A DNA stretch of 64,000 nucleotides from Rhabdobacter roseus (lineage in GTDB: Bacteria > Bacteroidota > Bacteroidia > Cytophagales > Spirosomataceae), in assembly GCF_014202275.1 (NCBI RefSeq), contig NZ_JACHGF010000003.1, forward strand, positions 496,001 to 560,000, given 5' to 3'. Shown in pieces: positions 35,511 to 43,479 of the stretch. The first letter of the stretch is position 1. The number at the start of each line of letters is the position of its first letter. A model generated the notes under the pieces. The model was not told the DNA's origin and searched no databases. It saw only the letters and a list, made by a program, of their open reading frames with translations. The position numbers and the translations under genes are program-made.

Positions 35511-35982
35511 TGATCTTTTCGATCAGCTTTGTGGTCGAATAGCCTTCCACCAGGCTTATTGTTTTCACCTCGCCTCCTCGGTTTATTACAAAATCTGCAC
35601 CAACGATGGTTTCGATGGAATAATCGTCACCCTTGACCAAAATGTCAGGTTTTACGGCCTCGATGAGCTGCAAAGGCGTGGGCTCGTCGAACAAAATGAC
35701 AGCATCCACGAACGAAAGCGCCGCCATCAGGCGCGCCCGCGCGTACTCATTGACCACCGGCCGCAGCGGGCCCTTCAGGCGGCTCACAGAGGCATCGGTA
35801 TTCAGGCCCAGTACCATGCGGTCGCCCAGGGCGCGGGCTTTTTCGAGGTAGTCGATGTGCCCCAGGTGTACTATATCGAAGCAGCCATTGGTAAAAACTA
35901 CTTTTTGTCCGGCCCGTTGCCAGTCGGCCACGGTTGCAGCGGCCTCGTCGAGGCGCATAATTTTTGACTCGGTAGGAATCAT
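35467..35982 (-). CDS. rfaE2: D-glycero-beta-D-manno-heptose 1-phosphate adenylyltransferase
   Basis: 171 residues with the cytidylyltransferase-like fold: VVFTNGCFDIVHLGHIDYL carries the HxGH-type nucleotide site, and ILVKGDDYSIETIVGAD is the second conserved block. It makes ADP-heptose for lipopolysaccharide core; the kinase half (HldE/RfaE1) is not fused and not in the window. The C-terminus changed through a 22-bp duplication: the ancestral reading would end KEGYIQNN, now it ends KEGYIQNKRRLHTE. The added tail is outside the enzyme core, so activity should be kept. The 103-base gap to the upstream flippase (36085) suggests one transcript. Confidence 0.9.
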   Translation of the reverse strand: MIPTESKIMRLDEAAATVADWQRAGQKVVFTNGCFDIVHLGHIDYLEKARALGDRMVLGLNTDASVSRLKGPLRPVVNEYARARLMAALSFVDAVILFDEPTPLQLIEAVKPDILVKGDDYSIETIVGADFVINRGGEVKTISLVEGYSTTKLIEKIKEGYIQNKRRLHTE

Positions 35983-36084
35983 TTCGTGCAGTGTTTTGGA
36001 AGTTGTAAATTAGCCGGTACTTGCCGCATGGGGCCCAGGCACCTGGGATCTTGTAGACGGCAGTACCTACCTCATACTACTGAT

Positions 36085-37116
36085 CTAGGGGGCGGAAGGT
36101 ACCTCTTCGCCCACCGTTTTTTTATCTCGGAAGAGCACCACCAAAAAAGCCAGCGCTCCTACGGCCAGCATGAAGAGCATCTGCGCACCGTGAATAAACG
36201 TAGCCAGCGTAATGCCATCTTTCTGCGTCAGTCCGTACAGGACCATCACGTTACCGACCAGCAAATGGTACGCCCCGATGCCGCCCTGCGTGGGGGCCGT
36301 CATGCCGATGGCCCCGATCACGAGTACCGTCAGGCCGGCCAACGGACCCAGGTCGGCGGTCTCGGGAATGCAGAAGAAAAGCACATACGACACCAGGTAG
36401 TAGCATACCCAGATCAGCAGGGTACTTAGGGCAAAAAGCCCCGGCTGCCGGAGCTTCCGCACGCTCAGGAGGCCGTCGAGCATGCCTTTGCTGAAGGTGA
36501 TGATTTTCTGTACCAAACCGTTGGCAAGTACCTTCTCGCGGAAGTTTCGTTTCTTAAAAAAAATAAAAATAACGATCAATAGCCCCGCTACGGCCGCCAG
36601 CAGTAGCCCAAGTACCCAGCCCGAAGTACCCGCGGCAGCTTGGTCGGCGGGTACTTTGTTTCCGAAAAAACCCAGGAAAAAATCGCGCAGGCGCTCAAAC
36701 TCCAGGATGAAATTGAGCCCGATCAGCAGCAGCAGTACCCCCACGTCGAAGATGCGCTCGGCCACGACCGTCCCGAAGCTCCGGTTGACGGGAATGCGCT
36801 CCAGCCGGTAGAGCGTACCGCAGCGCGTTACCTCGCCCATGCGGGGGATGATGTAGTTGGCAAAGTACCCCGTCAGTACCGCCAGCATGGCGTCGAGCAG
36901 GCCCGGACGGTGCTCCAGCGGCTCGAGGAGCATCTGCCAGCGCCAGGCCCGCGCCAGGTGCGCGCCCATGAGCAAGGTACACGATACCGCGATCCACCGC
37001 CAGTCGGCCTGCGCCAGTCGGCTCAGCATGGCGGCCAGGTCAATGTCTTTAAAGACAAACCACAGCAACACGCCCGCCAGACCTAGCGAAATGGTGTATC
37101 GGAGAAAATTTTTCAT
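36085..37116 (-). CDS. UPF0104/LPG synthase TM-type membrane protein (flippase-like)
   Basis: 343 residues with about eight hydrophobic helices. The family markers are the N-terminal GLAGVLLWFVFKDID, then ARAWRWQMLL, RMGEVTRCGTLYRLE and TPTQGGIGAYHLLVG. The group is related to the transmembrane half of lysylphosphatidylglycerol synthase and includes predicted lipid flippases; the soluble aminoacyl-transferase half is absent. It is 39 bases from panD and on the same strand, so a common transcript is likely. The lipid moved is not known. Confidence 0.85.
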   Translation of the reverse strand: MKNFLRYTISLGLAGVLLWFVFKDIDLAAMLSRLAQADWRWIAVSCTLLMGAHLARAWRWQMLLEPLEHRPGLLDAMLAVLTGYFANYIIPRMGEVTRCGTLYRLERIPVNRSFGTVVAERIFDVGVLLLLIGLNFILEFERLRDFFLGFFGNKVPADQAAAGTSGWVLGLLLAAVAGLLIVIFIFFKKRNFREKVLANGLVQKIITFSKGMLDGLLSVRKLRQPGLFALSTLLIWVCYYLVSYVLFFCIPETADLGPLAGLTVLVIGAIGMTAPTQGGIGAYHLLVGNVMVLYGLTQKDGITLATFIHGAQMLFMLAVGALAFLVVLFRDKKTVGEEVPSAP

Positions 37117-37155
37117 AGGGTACCTGAAGGAACGAGGTGGAGGAAAGAAGGCTGG

Positions 37156-37509
37156 CTACGCAATGACGAGCCTGTTGTCGTCGTCGGGAAAGACCACCTT
37201 GGGTTTGAAAGTACTGGCTTCCTCGGTAGACAGGCTACCGTAGGCAATGATGATGACGATGTCGCCCACCTGGGCTTTGCGGGCCGCGGCGCCGTTGAGG
37301 CAGATGATCCCCGAGCCGCGCTCCCCTTTGATGACGTAGGTGATCAACCGTTCGCCGTTGTTATTATTAACAATATGTACTTGCTCATTTTCAATGAGGC
37401 CCGCCGCGTCCATCAGGTCTTCGTCGATGGTGATGCTGCCTACGTAGTTTAGCTCGGCCTGCGTCACCCTCACCCGGTGGATTTTCGACTTCATCAACGT
37501 GATTTGCAT
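37156..37509 (-). CDS. panD: Aspartate 1-decarboxylase
   Basis: 117 residues, full length. The proenzyme self-cleavage site G24-S25 is in YVGSITID, making the pyruvoyl group on Ser25. Other PanD marks: [12 protein letters not shown] at the start, [17 protein letters not shown] and [13 protein letters not shown]. It makes beta-alanine for pantothenate. PanC lies 23 kb away at 60241 on the other strand, although panC-panD adjacency is common in this phylum. panD opens a minus-strand group with the flippase. Confidence 0.95.
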   Translation of the reverse strand: MQITLMKSKIHRVRVTQAELNYVGSITIDEDLMDAAGLIENEQVHIVNNNNGERLITYVIKGERGSGIICLNGAAARKAQVGDIVIIIAYGSLSTEEASTFKPKVVFPDDDNRLVIA

Positions 37510-37756
37510 GGTTCTGTTCCGAATTAGTGCTAGCTGGTGATGTACCTGGCGAATAAGCCGCCAAAGTTACACCCTTCGCATTCAATATTCAAAACATCAC
37601 AAAAAGCAAGGTAGTTCTTTGGGTGGCAGGTACGATGCCGGTACTTCTGCCACTCCGGTGAAATGCTCCTTTTCTTAGTACTTTTTAATGCTTGTAATTA
37701 TTTAGTACCTTTCCCTCCTGAGTCCCTTTCCACTCCTATTCCTAACTTTTTCGCCC

Positions 37757-38686
37757 ATGCAACCAAGCCCATTTCACGTCAATCTACCCTGGGTAGATTC
37801 CCCCTTTTTCGAGCAAGAGCTTGAAAAATCCACTCTGGATGAAGCTACCCGCCAACAGGTAAGGCACTATGCCGAGCAAGGGTACCTGATCATCGACACC
37901 GAACTTCCCGAAAGTACCTTTGACCGAATCGTGGAACTCCTGCAACCGCACTTTGAAAGCCCGCGCCTGCAGGACGCCTGGACCATCACGCCGCTGGTCA
38001 GGGAAGTAGCGGCTTGCCCCAAGGTACTGGACATGCTCCGGATCCTGTACCGGCGCGAGCCCTTCCCCTTCCAAACGCTCAATTTCCACGTTGGTTCGCA
38101 GCAAAAGACCCACAGCGATGCCATCCATTTTTATTCCGTGCCGGAGCGTTTTATGTGCGGCGTGTGGGTAGCGCTGGAAGACATCGACGAAAACAACGGC
38201 CCACTGCACTACTACCCCGGCAGCCACAAACTACCTTTTTATGACATGGCGGCCATCGGGATCAAAGGCTCCGACCACGTGTTGGAGTATAACCAGTACC
38301 TGATCTACGAGAATTTTGTGCAGGCGCTCATGGAAGCCACCGGACAGCAAAAGCAGGTCTTTAAAGTCAAGAAAGGGCAGGCGCTCATCTGGTCGGCGAA
38401 TCTTTTTCACGGCGGTGAGCCCATTTTGCAGCCCGGCCGCAGCCGCCACAGCCAGGTCACGCACTACTTCTTCAACGACTGCCTGTACTACACGCCGCTT
38501 TGGTCAGATCTTCCCATTGAAAAAATGTACATGCGTCGGCCTGTGAATATTCTTACGGGCAAGCGCATGGGAAACACCTACCTGAACGAGTCCATTATGG
38601 ACCGCACCGGGTTCAGCCAGCTCACGGCTTACAAAAAGAAGCTGGAGGAAGCCGTATGGGTACTTAAAAAGAATCTGAGGAAATGA
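37757..38686 (+). CDS. Phytanoyl-CoA dioxygenase (PhyH) family protein
   Basis: 309 residues. The Fe(II)/2-oxoglutarate oxygenase facial triad is readable: H-S-D in KTHSDAIHF (about residue 118-120) and the distal H in WSANLFHGGEP, with an R some 8 residues later (PGRSRHSQ) for 2-oxoglutarate. A segment ENNGPLHYYPGSHK is the classic PhyH loop. It hydroxylates some small or lipid-like substrate that I cannot name. The preceding 247-base spacer (37510-37756) shows no gene. Confidence 0.85.
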   Translation: MQPSPFHVNLPWVDSPFFEQELEKSTLDEATRQQVRHYAEQGYLIIDTELPESTFDRIVELLQPHFESPRLQDAWTITPLVREVAACPKVLDMLRILYRREPFPFQTLNFHVGSQQKTHSDAIHFYSVPERFMCGVWVALEDIDENNGPLHYYPGSHKLPFYDMAAIGIKGSDHVLEYNQYLIYENFVQALMEATGQQKQVFKVKKGQALIWSANLFHGGEPILQPGRSRHSQVTHYFFNDCLYYTPLWSDLPIEKMYMRRPVNILTGKRMGNTYLNESIMDRTGFSQLTAYKKKLEEAVWVLKKNLRK

Positions 38687-38816
38687 TCGGCGGCGGGCCG
38701 TAAAAAGTCGGGTAATTTATCGCCCGCTATGAGTAATTTTGAGCTAACGCCTACTTTGCTACCTAAATAAATAGCATTTACTGATTCGTAAGTATTCTAA
38801 AATAGAACAGACTAAA

Positions 38817-40289
38817 ATGAGTAAACAAAACGAACCCAACGGTGTATCACGCCGAAACTTTATCCAGGCAGGCGCGGCGGCGGCCGTGGGAAGTTTCTTT
38901 ATTGTGCCGCGGCACGTATTAGGAAAAGGCTACCGGGCGCCCAGCGATAAGCTGAACATTGCCGGTGTGGGCGTAGCCGGTAAAGGATCGTCGGACGTCA
39001 ATAACGCCTGGAACAAAGGCACTGAAAACATGGTGGCCCTCTGCGACGTGGACTGGAACTACGCCAAAGGTACCTTTGAGAAGCACCCGAATGCCAAGAA
39101 ATACAAGGACTTTCGCCGGATGTTTGACGAAATGGGCAAAGACATCGACGCCGTGACGGTATCAACCACCGACCACCAGCACGCCGTGATCGCGATGGCC
39201 GCCATGCAGCTCGGCAAGCACGTGTACGTACAGAAACCCCTCACGCACGACATCTACGAGGCCCGGATGCTTACCGAAGCCGCCCGCAAGTACAAGGTAG
39301 TAACCCAAATGGGCAACCAGGGGGCCTCCAGCCCCGGCCAGCAGCAGATGGTGGACTGGTTCAAGAAAGGGCTCATCGGCACGGTGAAAGAGGTACAGGT
39401 GTGGACCAACCGCCCCGTGTGGCCGCAGGGCATTCCGGTGCCCACCGGCAAGCAGCCCGTACCCGACACCCTGGACTGGGACCTGTGGGTAGGTACCGCC
39501 GACTGGGTGGACTATAACCCCGCCTGGCACCCCTTCAAGTGGCGCGGCTGGTGGAACTTCGGTACCGGCGCCCTGGGCGACATGGGCTGCCACCTCATCG
39601 ACTCGCCCTTCCGGGTATTGGGTCTGGGGTACCCTACTGAGGTAGAATGCAGCGTAGGGCAAGTATTCATCAAAGACTGGACGGCCGAGTTTATTCCCGA
39701 AGGCTGCCCGCCTTCCTCGCGCGTGGAGCTCAAATTCCCCGCCACGAAGCAAAACAACGCCGAGGTAAAAATGATATGGCACGACGGCGGTCTGCGGCCT
39801 TTCCACCCGGACCTGGTACCGGCCGACGACCCCATTGGCGACGACGACAGCAGCAACGGCGTGCTCATGATCGGCGACAAGGGCGTGATGATGTGCGGTA
39901 CCTACGGACGGGTACCCAAGCTGTACCTCAAAGGAGGCAAAAAAGTGGAGATGGAGCCCAATTCCTTCAACACCAAGTACACGCCTATGCCCGAGTACGG
40001 CCACCACGTAGCCTGGACCGACGCCTGCAAGGCGGGCTTCAACAGCGCCGAGCATAAAGCCCTCACGTCTACCTTTGACTACTCCGGTCCGCTGACCGAA
40101 ACGGTGATCATGGGCAACCTGGCCATCCGGAGCTACGGCCTGCGCCAACCTACCGCCGACGGCAAGGGCTTTACCTACCCCGGCCGGAAGAAGATGAAGT
40201 GGGACGGCAAGAACATGAAAGTCACTAACTTCGACGAAGCCAACCAGTTTGTGAAACGCAAGTACCGCGGCGACTGGAAGCTGATGTAA
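38817..40289 (+). CDS. Gfo/Idh/MocA oxidoreductase, Tat-exported
   Basis: 490 residues. An SRRNFIQAGAAAAVG twin-arginine signal opens the protein, so it is folded with its cofactor before export. Rossmann motif GVGVAGKGSSD follows, then VQKPLTHDIYEA in place of the usual EKP, and GTGALGDMGCHLIDSPFRV in the catalytic domain. Tat-exported Gfo/Idh proteins of this length are typical of Bacteroidota and Planctomycetes and include glycosidase-like members. The substrate is likely a sugar; further detail is not supported. Confidence 0.9.
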   Translation: MSKQNEPNGVSRRNFIQAGAAAAVGSFFIVPRHVLGKGYRAPSDKLNIAGVGVAGKGSSDVNNAWNKGTENMVALCDVDWNYAKGTFEKHPNAKKYKDFRRMFDEMGKDIDAVTVSTTDHQHAVIAMAAMQLGKHVYVQKPLTHDIYEARMLTEAARKYKVVTQMGNQGASSPGQQQMVDWFKKGLIGTVKEVQVWTNRPVWPQGIPVPTGKQPVPDTLDWDLWVGTADWVDYNPAWHPFKWRGWWNFGTGALGDMGCHLIDSPFRVLGLGYPTEVECSVGQVFIKDWTAEFIPEGCPPSSRVELKFPATKQNNAEVKMIWHDGGLRPFHPDLVPADDPIGDDDSSNGVLMIGDKGVMMCGTYGRVPKLYLKGGKKVEMEPNSFNTKYTPMPEYGHHVAWTDACKAGFNSAEHKALTSTFDYSGPLTETVIMGNLAIRSYGLRQPTADGKGFTYPGRKKMKWDGKNMKVTNFDEANQFVKRKYRGDWKLM

Positions 40290-40313
40290 GCCTTTCGTAA
40301 ACAACCCTTACCC

Positions 40314-40354
40314 CAAAACTCCGAAGGTACCTTACCTCTCGGAGTTTTGTTTTT
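40314..40354 (+). terminator. Rho-independent terminator
   Basis: Perfect 11-bp inverted repeat (40314-40324 with 40339-40349) followed by T-rich bases, 25 bases after the Gfo/Idh stop. Confidence 0.85.
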
Positions 40355-40420
40355 AGGAAGGTACTTGGTGGAGGCAGAGTGGCCGGGATACTTTTCAAAA
40401 TATTCCCCGTTCCTTTTCGT

Positions 40421-40428
40421 TAGTTTTG
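40421..40428 (+). promoter_or_regulatory. -7 element TAGTTTTG for gldD
   Basis: Exact TAnnTTTG, 34 bases before the ATG at 40462. An upstream in-frame start at 40426 lies inside this box and cannot be the true start. Confidence 0.55.
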
Positions 40429-40461
40429 CAAATAAAAAAATCTGTAAAGTACCCCTTCTCC

Positions 40462-41052
40462 ATGCAGCCGGTCTCGTTTCTTTCAGTAGCGCTCATTAGT
40501 TTTTTAATCGTTTCGTGTAGCTCCCCGGAAGCCAGCTACGTACCCAAGCCAAAAGGCTATAACCGCATTGCCCTGCCCGCGCCCGCTTACCAGCCTCTGC
40601 CCGCTACCTATCCCTACTCGTTTGAGTATTCTAGGCACGCGACCATCCTGCCCGATACCTTTGCTCTGGCCGAGCCAAACTGGATTTTTGTGTACTATCC
40701 CCGCTTCAAGGCCAACATCCAGATCACCTACAAGCGCGTCCAGAATGACCCCCGGCGGCTGAAAGACTACATCGACGACGCCTACAAGCTCTCGGGCAAG
40801 CACCACATTCGGGCCTCGTCCATTCAGGCGCAAACGCTGGTGTCGCAGAGTGGCCGCACCACCACGCTCTTCCGCCTGGAAGGCGACGTACCCAGTCCGT
40901 TCCAGTTTTATACCACCGACAGCACCACCCACTTTCTGCGGGGCGCCATTTATTTCCCAACGGCCACCAAAAACGACTCACTGGCCCCGGTGATCGAGTA
41001 CCTGCAAAAAGACATGATGCAGCTGCTCAATACCCTGAGCTGGAGAAAATAA
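40462..41052 (+). CDS. gldD: Gliding motility lipoprotein GldD
   Basis: 196 residues from ATG 40462, chosen because the longer start overlaps the promoter -7 box and because this start gives a regular lipoprotein signal ending in IVSC. The mature part shows GldD marks: VPKPKGYNRI after the lipid, TYPYSFEYS, FVYYPRFKANIQITYKRV, and FYTTDSTTHFLRGAIYF. GldD is needed for gliding and type IX secretion-linked surface export in Bacteroidota. No other gld gene is in the window; gldE and ssb, frequent neighbours, are missing here. Confidence 0.88.
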   Translation: MQPVSFLSVALISFLIVSCSSPEASYVPKPKGYNRIALPAPAYQPLPATYPYSFEYSRHATILPDTFALAEPNWIFVYYPRFKANIQITYKRVQNDPRRLKDYIDDAYKLSGKHHIRASSIQAQTLVSQSGRTTTLFRLEGDVPSPFQFYTTDSTTHFLRGAIYFPTATKNDSLAPVIEYLQKDMMQLLNTLSWRK

Positions 41053-41062
41053 GGGCCAGGAG

Positions 41063-41094
41063 TTGGTAGTATTTGCACCAAGCGTGTATCTTTG
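41063..41094 (+). promoter_or_regulatory. Promoter with -33 TTG and -7 TATCTTTG
   Basis: TTG at 41063-41065 and TATCTTTG at 41087-41094 (spacing 21) fit the Bacteroidota promoter. This lies over a longer, TTG-started reading of the next gene and so supports the ATG at 41161. Confidence 0.5.
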
Positions 41095-41160
41095 AGATTC
41101 AAAGACTTAAAGGTACTTTCGCCGAAAAGAATACGTTTTTACTTTCACACCTTCGAGGCT

Positions 41161-41877
41161 ATGGGCAAGAAGCAACTTAAGAACCAACTACCCCTTGATT
41201 TCTCGTCCCGCGGCGACCGGATCGTGCTGCACTTGGGCCAGGTACCCAGCCAGCAGGCCGCCGAGCAGCTCTTTGAAGGCCTGGTGCAGGGCCGCTGGAT
41301 GCTCGAACCGGCGGGCGAAGTAGCCGACATCTCCTCGGCGCAGGTGATTGTGCGGCACATGGGGCACAAACTACCCTACCCCGAGACGATCAAAATTGCG
41401 CAGCTACACGACGTAGAAGCAAGCTTTACGGGCTTCTCGGCCATTTACCGGCAAAAGGGCTGGATCTTTATCAATGCCCGCTCCGAGGCCAACGAGCGCT
41501 GCTACCAAACCTACCTCCTGGCCGCTTCGCTGGGCCTGTACCCCTCCTACTCCAGCGCCGAAGCGCTCGCCGCCCGCGCCGAGCACCTGGTTTTCGAGAC
41601 GCTCCTCCCGGCCAAAGACGTGCAGAGCTTTTTCTACGAAGGCATTACCAAAATCCCCGCGTTTCTAGCGGCCGACATCGCCGATTTTTTCAAGGTACCT
41701 TTCCCCATGGTACTTAAGCGAGCCCTGCAGCTGGGCATCGTCAGCGACGAACAGTACCGCAACTTCATGACCGTCACCCCCATTGCCTCCACCAAGCCCA
41801 GTGAGCTGTTCATTACGCAGGAAGGGAGCATGGAGGATCTGGAATCGCAGCTTTTCGGCCAGGACGAGGATTTTTAA
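41161..41877 (+). CDS. IrrE/ImmA-like protein with lost zinc motif
   Basis: 238 residues from ATG 41161. The C-terminal half follows the ImmA/IrrE layout: FSAIYRQKGWIFINARSEANERCYQTYLL, here split as GFSAIYRQKGW and IFINARSEANER, then a helix where HELGH should be. That helix reads ASLGL (residues 122-126, LLAASLGLYP), so both zinc-binding His and the Glu are gone. A later block, HLVFETLLPAKDVQSFF, matches the ExxFAxxLLMP region. A wHTH-like end follows. It cannot be a metallopeptidase. The N-terminal 80 residues are a separate domain I do not recognise. It may act as a regulatory or binding protein. Confidence 0.55.
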   Translation: MGKKQLKNQLPLDFSSRGDRIVLHLGQVPSQQAAEQLFEGLVQGRWMLEPAGEVADISSAQVIVRHMGHKLPYPETIKIAQLHDVEASFTGFSAIYRQKGWIFINARSEANERCYQTYLLAASLGLYPSYSSAEALAARAEHLVFETLLPAKDVQSFFYEGITKIPAFLAADIADFFKVPFPMVLKRALQLGIVSDEQYRNFMTVTPIASTKPSELFITQEGSMEDLESQLFGQDEDF

Positions 41878-41971
41878 GCCTTCCGACCACAGCGTGGTTG
41901 CATCTTTTATAGCCGGGTGATTGCGCAGGAAGTCGATTAAGCCATTATTTGACTAAATCCCACCAGAAAAA

Positions 41972-42463
41972 ATGAAAGTACTTATCTCCACACTACTCCT
42001 ACTATTAACGGGCTGCATCAAAGTTGGCCCTGTGAACATCGACACCAGCATGATCCTGCTCGTTAGGGATTCGAGCGGCACCGATTTGCTTCATCCGACC
42101 ACGGGGAGATTTAGTGCCTCGGGAATCAATCTGTACTACCTCAAAGAGGGGGAAAAACAACAGGTATACTTCCCCCACTTGAATGCTCCCAAGGGCTTTC
42201 GTATTGAGGAGAATGAGCTAAAAAAAAACGAGTATATGCTCGTGCTATTCCCCTACGACGACCTCCCGCTCAGTACGACCATAATCCAGTGGGGCCAAGC
42301 CGACTTCGATACCATCACCTGTGAGATTACTCATGAGGGAAGCTCCCGCTACTGCACCAAAATCTGGTACAACCAGGAACTGAAATGGGACTTTAAAATC
42401 GCCTCGGCTAACTACAACCCCAATAACGGCCGGGGCAGCCGATGGTTTGAGGTAGTGAAGTAG
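41972..42463 (+). CDS. Small lipoprotein of unknown function
   Basis: 163 residues. Signal with lipobox LLTGC. The mature protein has a hydrophilic beta-like pattern and two further cysteines (TCEITHEGSSRYC) 12 residues apart that may form a disulfide. No family recognised. The C-terminal half is rich in N and W. It converges with the SDR at 42593. Confidence 0.6.
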   Translation: MKVLISTLLLLLTGCIKVGPVNIDTSMILLVRDSSGTDLLHPTTGRFSASGINLYYLKEGEKQQVYFPHLNAPKGFRIEENELKKNEYMLVLFPYDDLPLSTTIIQWGQADFDTITCEITHEGSSRYCTKIWYNQELKWDFKIASANYNPNNGRGSRWFEVVK

Positions 42464-42499
42464 GTACTTCTTTAAAAACTACCTCAACGTAGATGGTGT

Positions 42500-42564
42500 G
42501 ATTCCGCTGGAATCAGATTTAGATTGTGACTAAATTCTATACACGTGGGATTCCTCCGGAATCC
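42500..42564. repeat. Two small palindromes GATTCC-N3-GGAATC
   Basis: GATTCC-N3-GGAATC occurs at 42500-42514 and again as GGATTCC-N3-GGAATCC at 42548-42564, 49 bases apart, in the spacer between convergent genes. They may be terminator-like hairpins or a repeat element; no T run follows. Confidence 0.5.
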
Positions 42565-42592
42565 TAAAGGTACCTAGACAAGGTACTTTAAC

Positions 42593-43384
42593 TTACTTCA
42601 AATCCATATTGCTCAGATCCGGCAGTGGGCTTACCGACGTCCAGCCACCATCAACGACCAGGCTTTGGCCGGTGATGTGCCCCGCCTGCGGCGAAAGCAG
42701 AAACAGCGCCGCGTGGGCAATGTCGGCGGGCGTGGCGGGCCGTCCCAGCGGCGTAATGCCCGACCAGGTTTTCTCGTAGGTAGGATCTTCCTGCTGGGTA
42801 CGTTCGGTGAGGGTAGCCCCGGGAGCCACGGCGTTGATCGTGATGCCGTGCGGTGATAGCTCAATGACGAGGTTCTTGGCTAGCATCTCCAGGCCCGCTT
42901 TGGTGGTGGCGTAGGCCGCCAGGTACTGGTGTGCTTGGTGCCCCACCACCGACGACATCAGCAAAATACGTCCGCCGCGTCCCTGCGCGCGCATCTGCTT
43001 CGCCGCCGCTTGTACCAGCAGAAAAGTACCTACGATATTGACCTCCAGCACCCGGCGCAGGTCTTGGCCCGGATACTCGAAAAAATCACCAAAGAGCGTA
43101 ATGCCCGCGTTGGCCACGGCCATAGTCACCTGTCCGTAGGTACCTACGGCGGTTTGTACGAGCAGCTCAATGGTACTTTCCTGGGCCGAGTCGCCGGGTA
43201 CGGCCACGCAGGTACCTCCCAGCGCCCGGATCTCCGCGGCGGCTCTTTCCACCAGGGCGGCGTCCAGGTCATTCAATACCACCGAAGTACCCCTAGCAGC
43301 CAGCTGGCGGGCTATTTCGTAGCCAATGCCCTGCCCCGCGCCCGTCACGATCGCGACCTGATCTTTTAATAAATGCGTATCCAT
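42593..43384 (-). CDS. SDR family oxidoreductase
   Basis: 263 residues. Nucleotide motif TGAGQGIG at 15-22, NAG at about 92 (VANAGIT), catalytic S (MSSVVG) and YATTK. An Asp-containing LNDLDA after strand two suggests NAD(H) preference (inference). It lies 95 bases downstream of the IlvD/EDD dehydratase on the same strand; a dehydrogenase-dehydratase pair is typical of non-phosphorylative sugar acid breakdown. Confidence 0.87.
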   Translation of the reverse strand: MDTHLLKDQVAIVTGAGQGIGYEIARQLAARGTSVVLNDLDAALVERAAAEIRALGGTCVAVPGDSAQESTIELLVQTAVGTYGQVTMAVANAGITLFGDFFEYPGQDLRRVLEVNIVGTFLLVQAAAKQMRAQGRGGRILLMSSVVGHQAHQYLAAYATTKAGLEMLAKNLVIELSPHGITINAVAPGATLTERTQQEDPTYEKTWSGITPLGRPATPADIAHAALFLLSPQAGHITGQSLVVDGGWTSVSPLPDLSNMDLK

Positions 43385-43479
43385 GCGTTGCTAAGCAAGA
43401 ACGTAGTCGCCGGGAGGGGGTACTTTGAGTGAAGTACTTTCCCAACGACTACGCTTTTATCATTGATAAATAAAGTACC

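Noticed and set aside
39162-40304. 380-codon open frame antisense to the Gfo/Idh gene
   Set aside because: Same effect; the sense protein is clearly conserved with a Tat signal.
41092-41160. Longer TTG-started version of the IrrE-like gene
   Set aside because: The TTG is inside the -7 promoter element TATCTTTG; the ATG at 41161 is a better start.
41890-41905. Single GTTGCA half-site near 41897
   Set aside because: No matching second arm at the right spacing, so not counted with the Fur-family sites.
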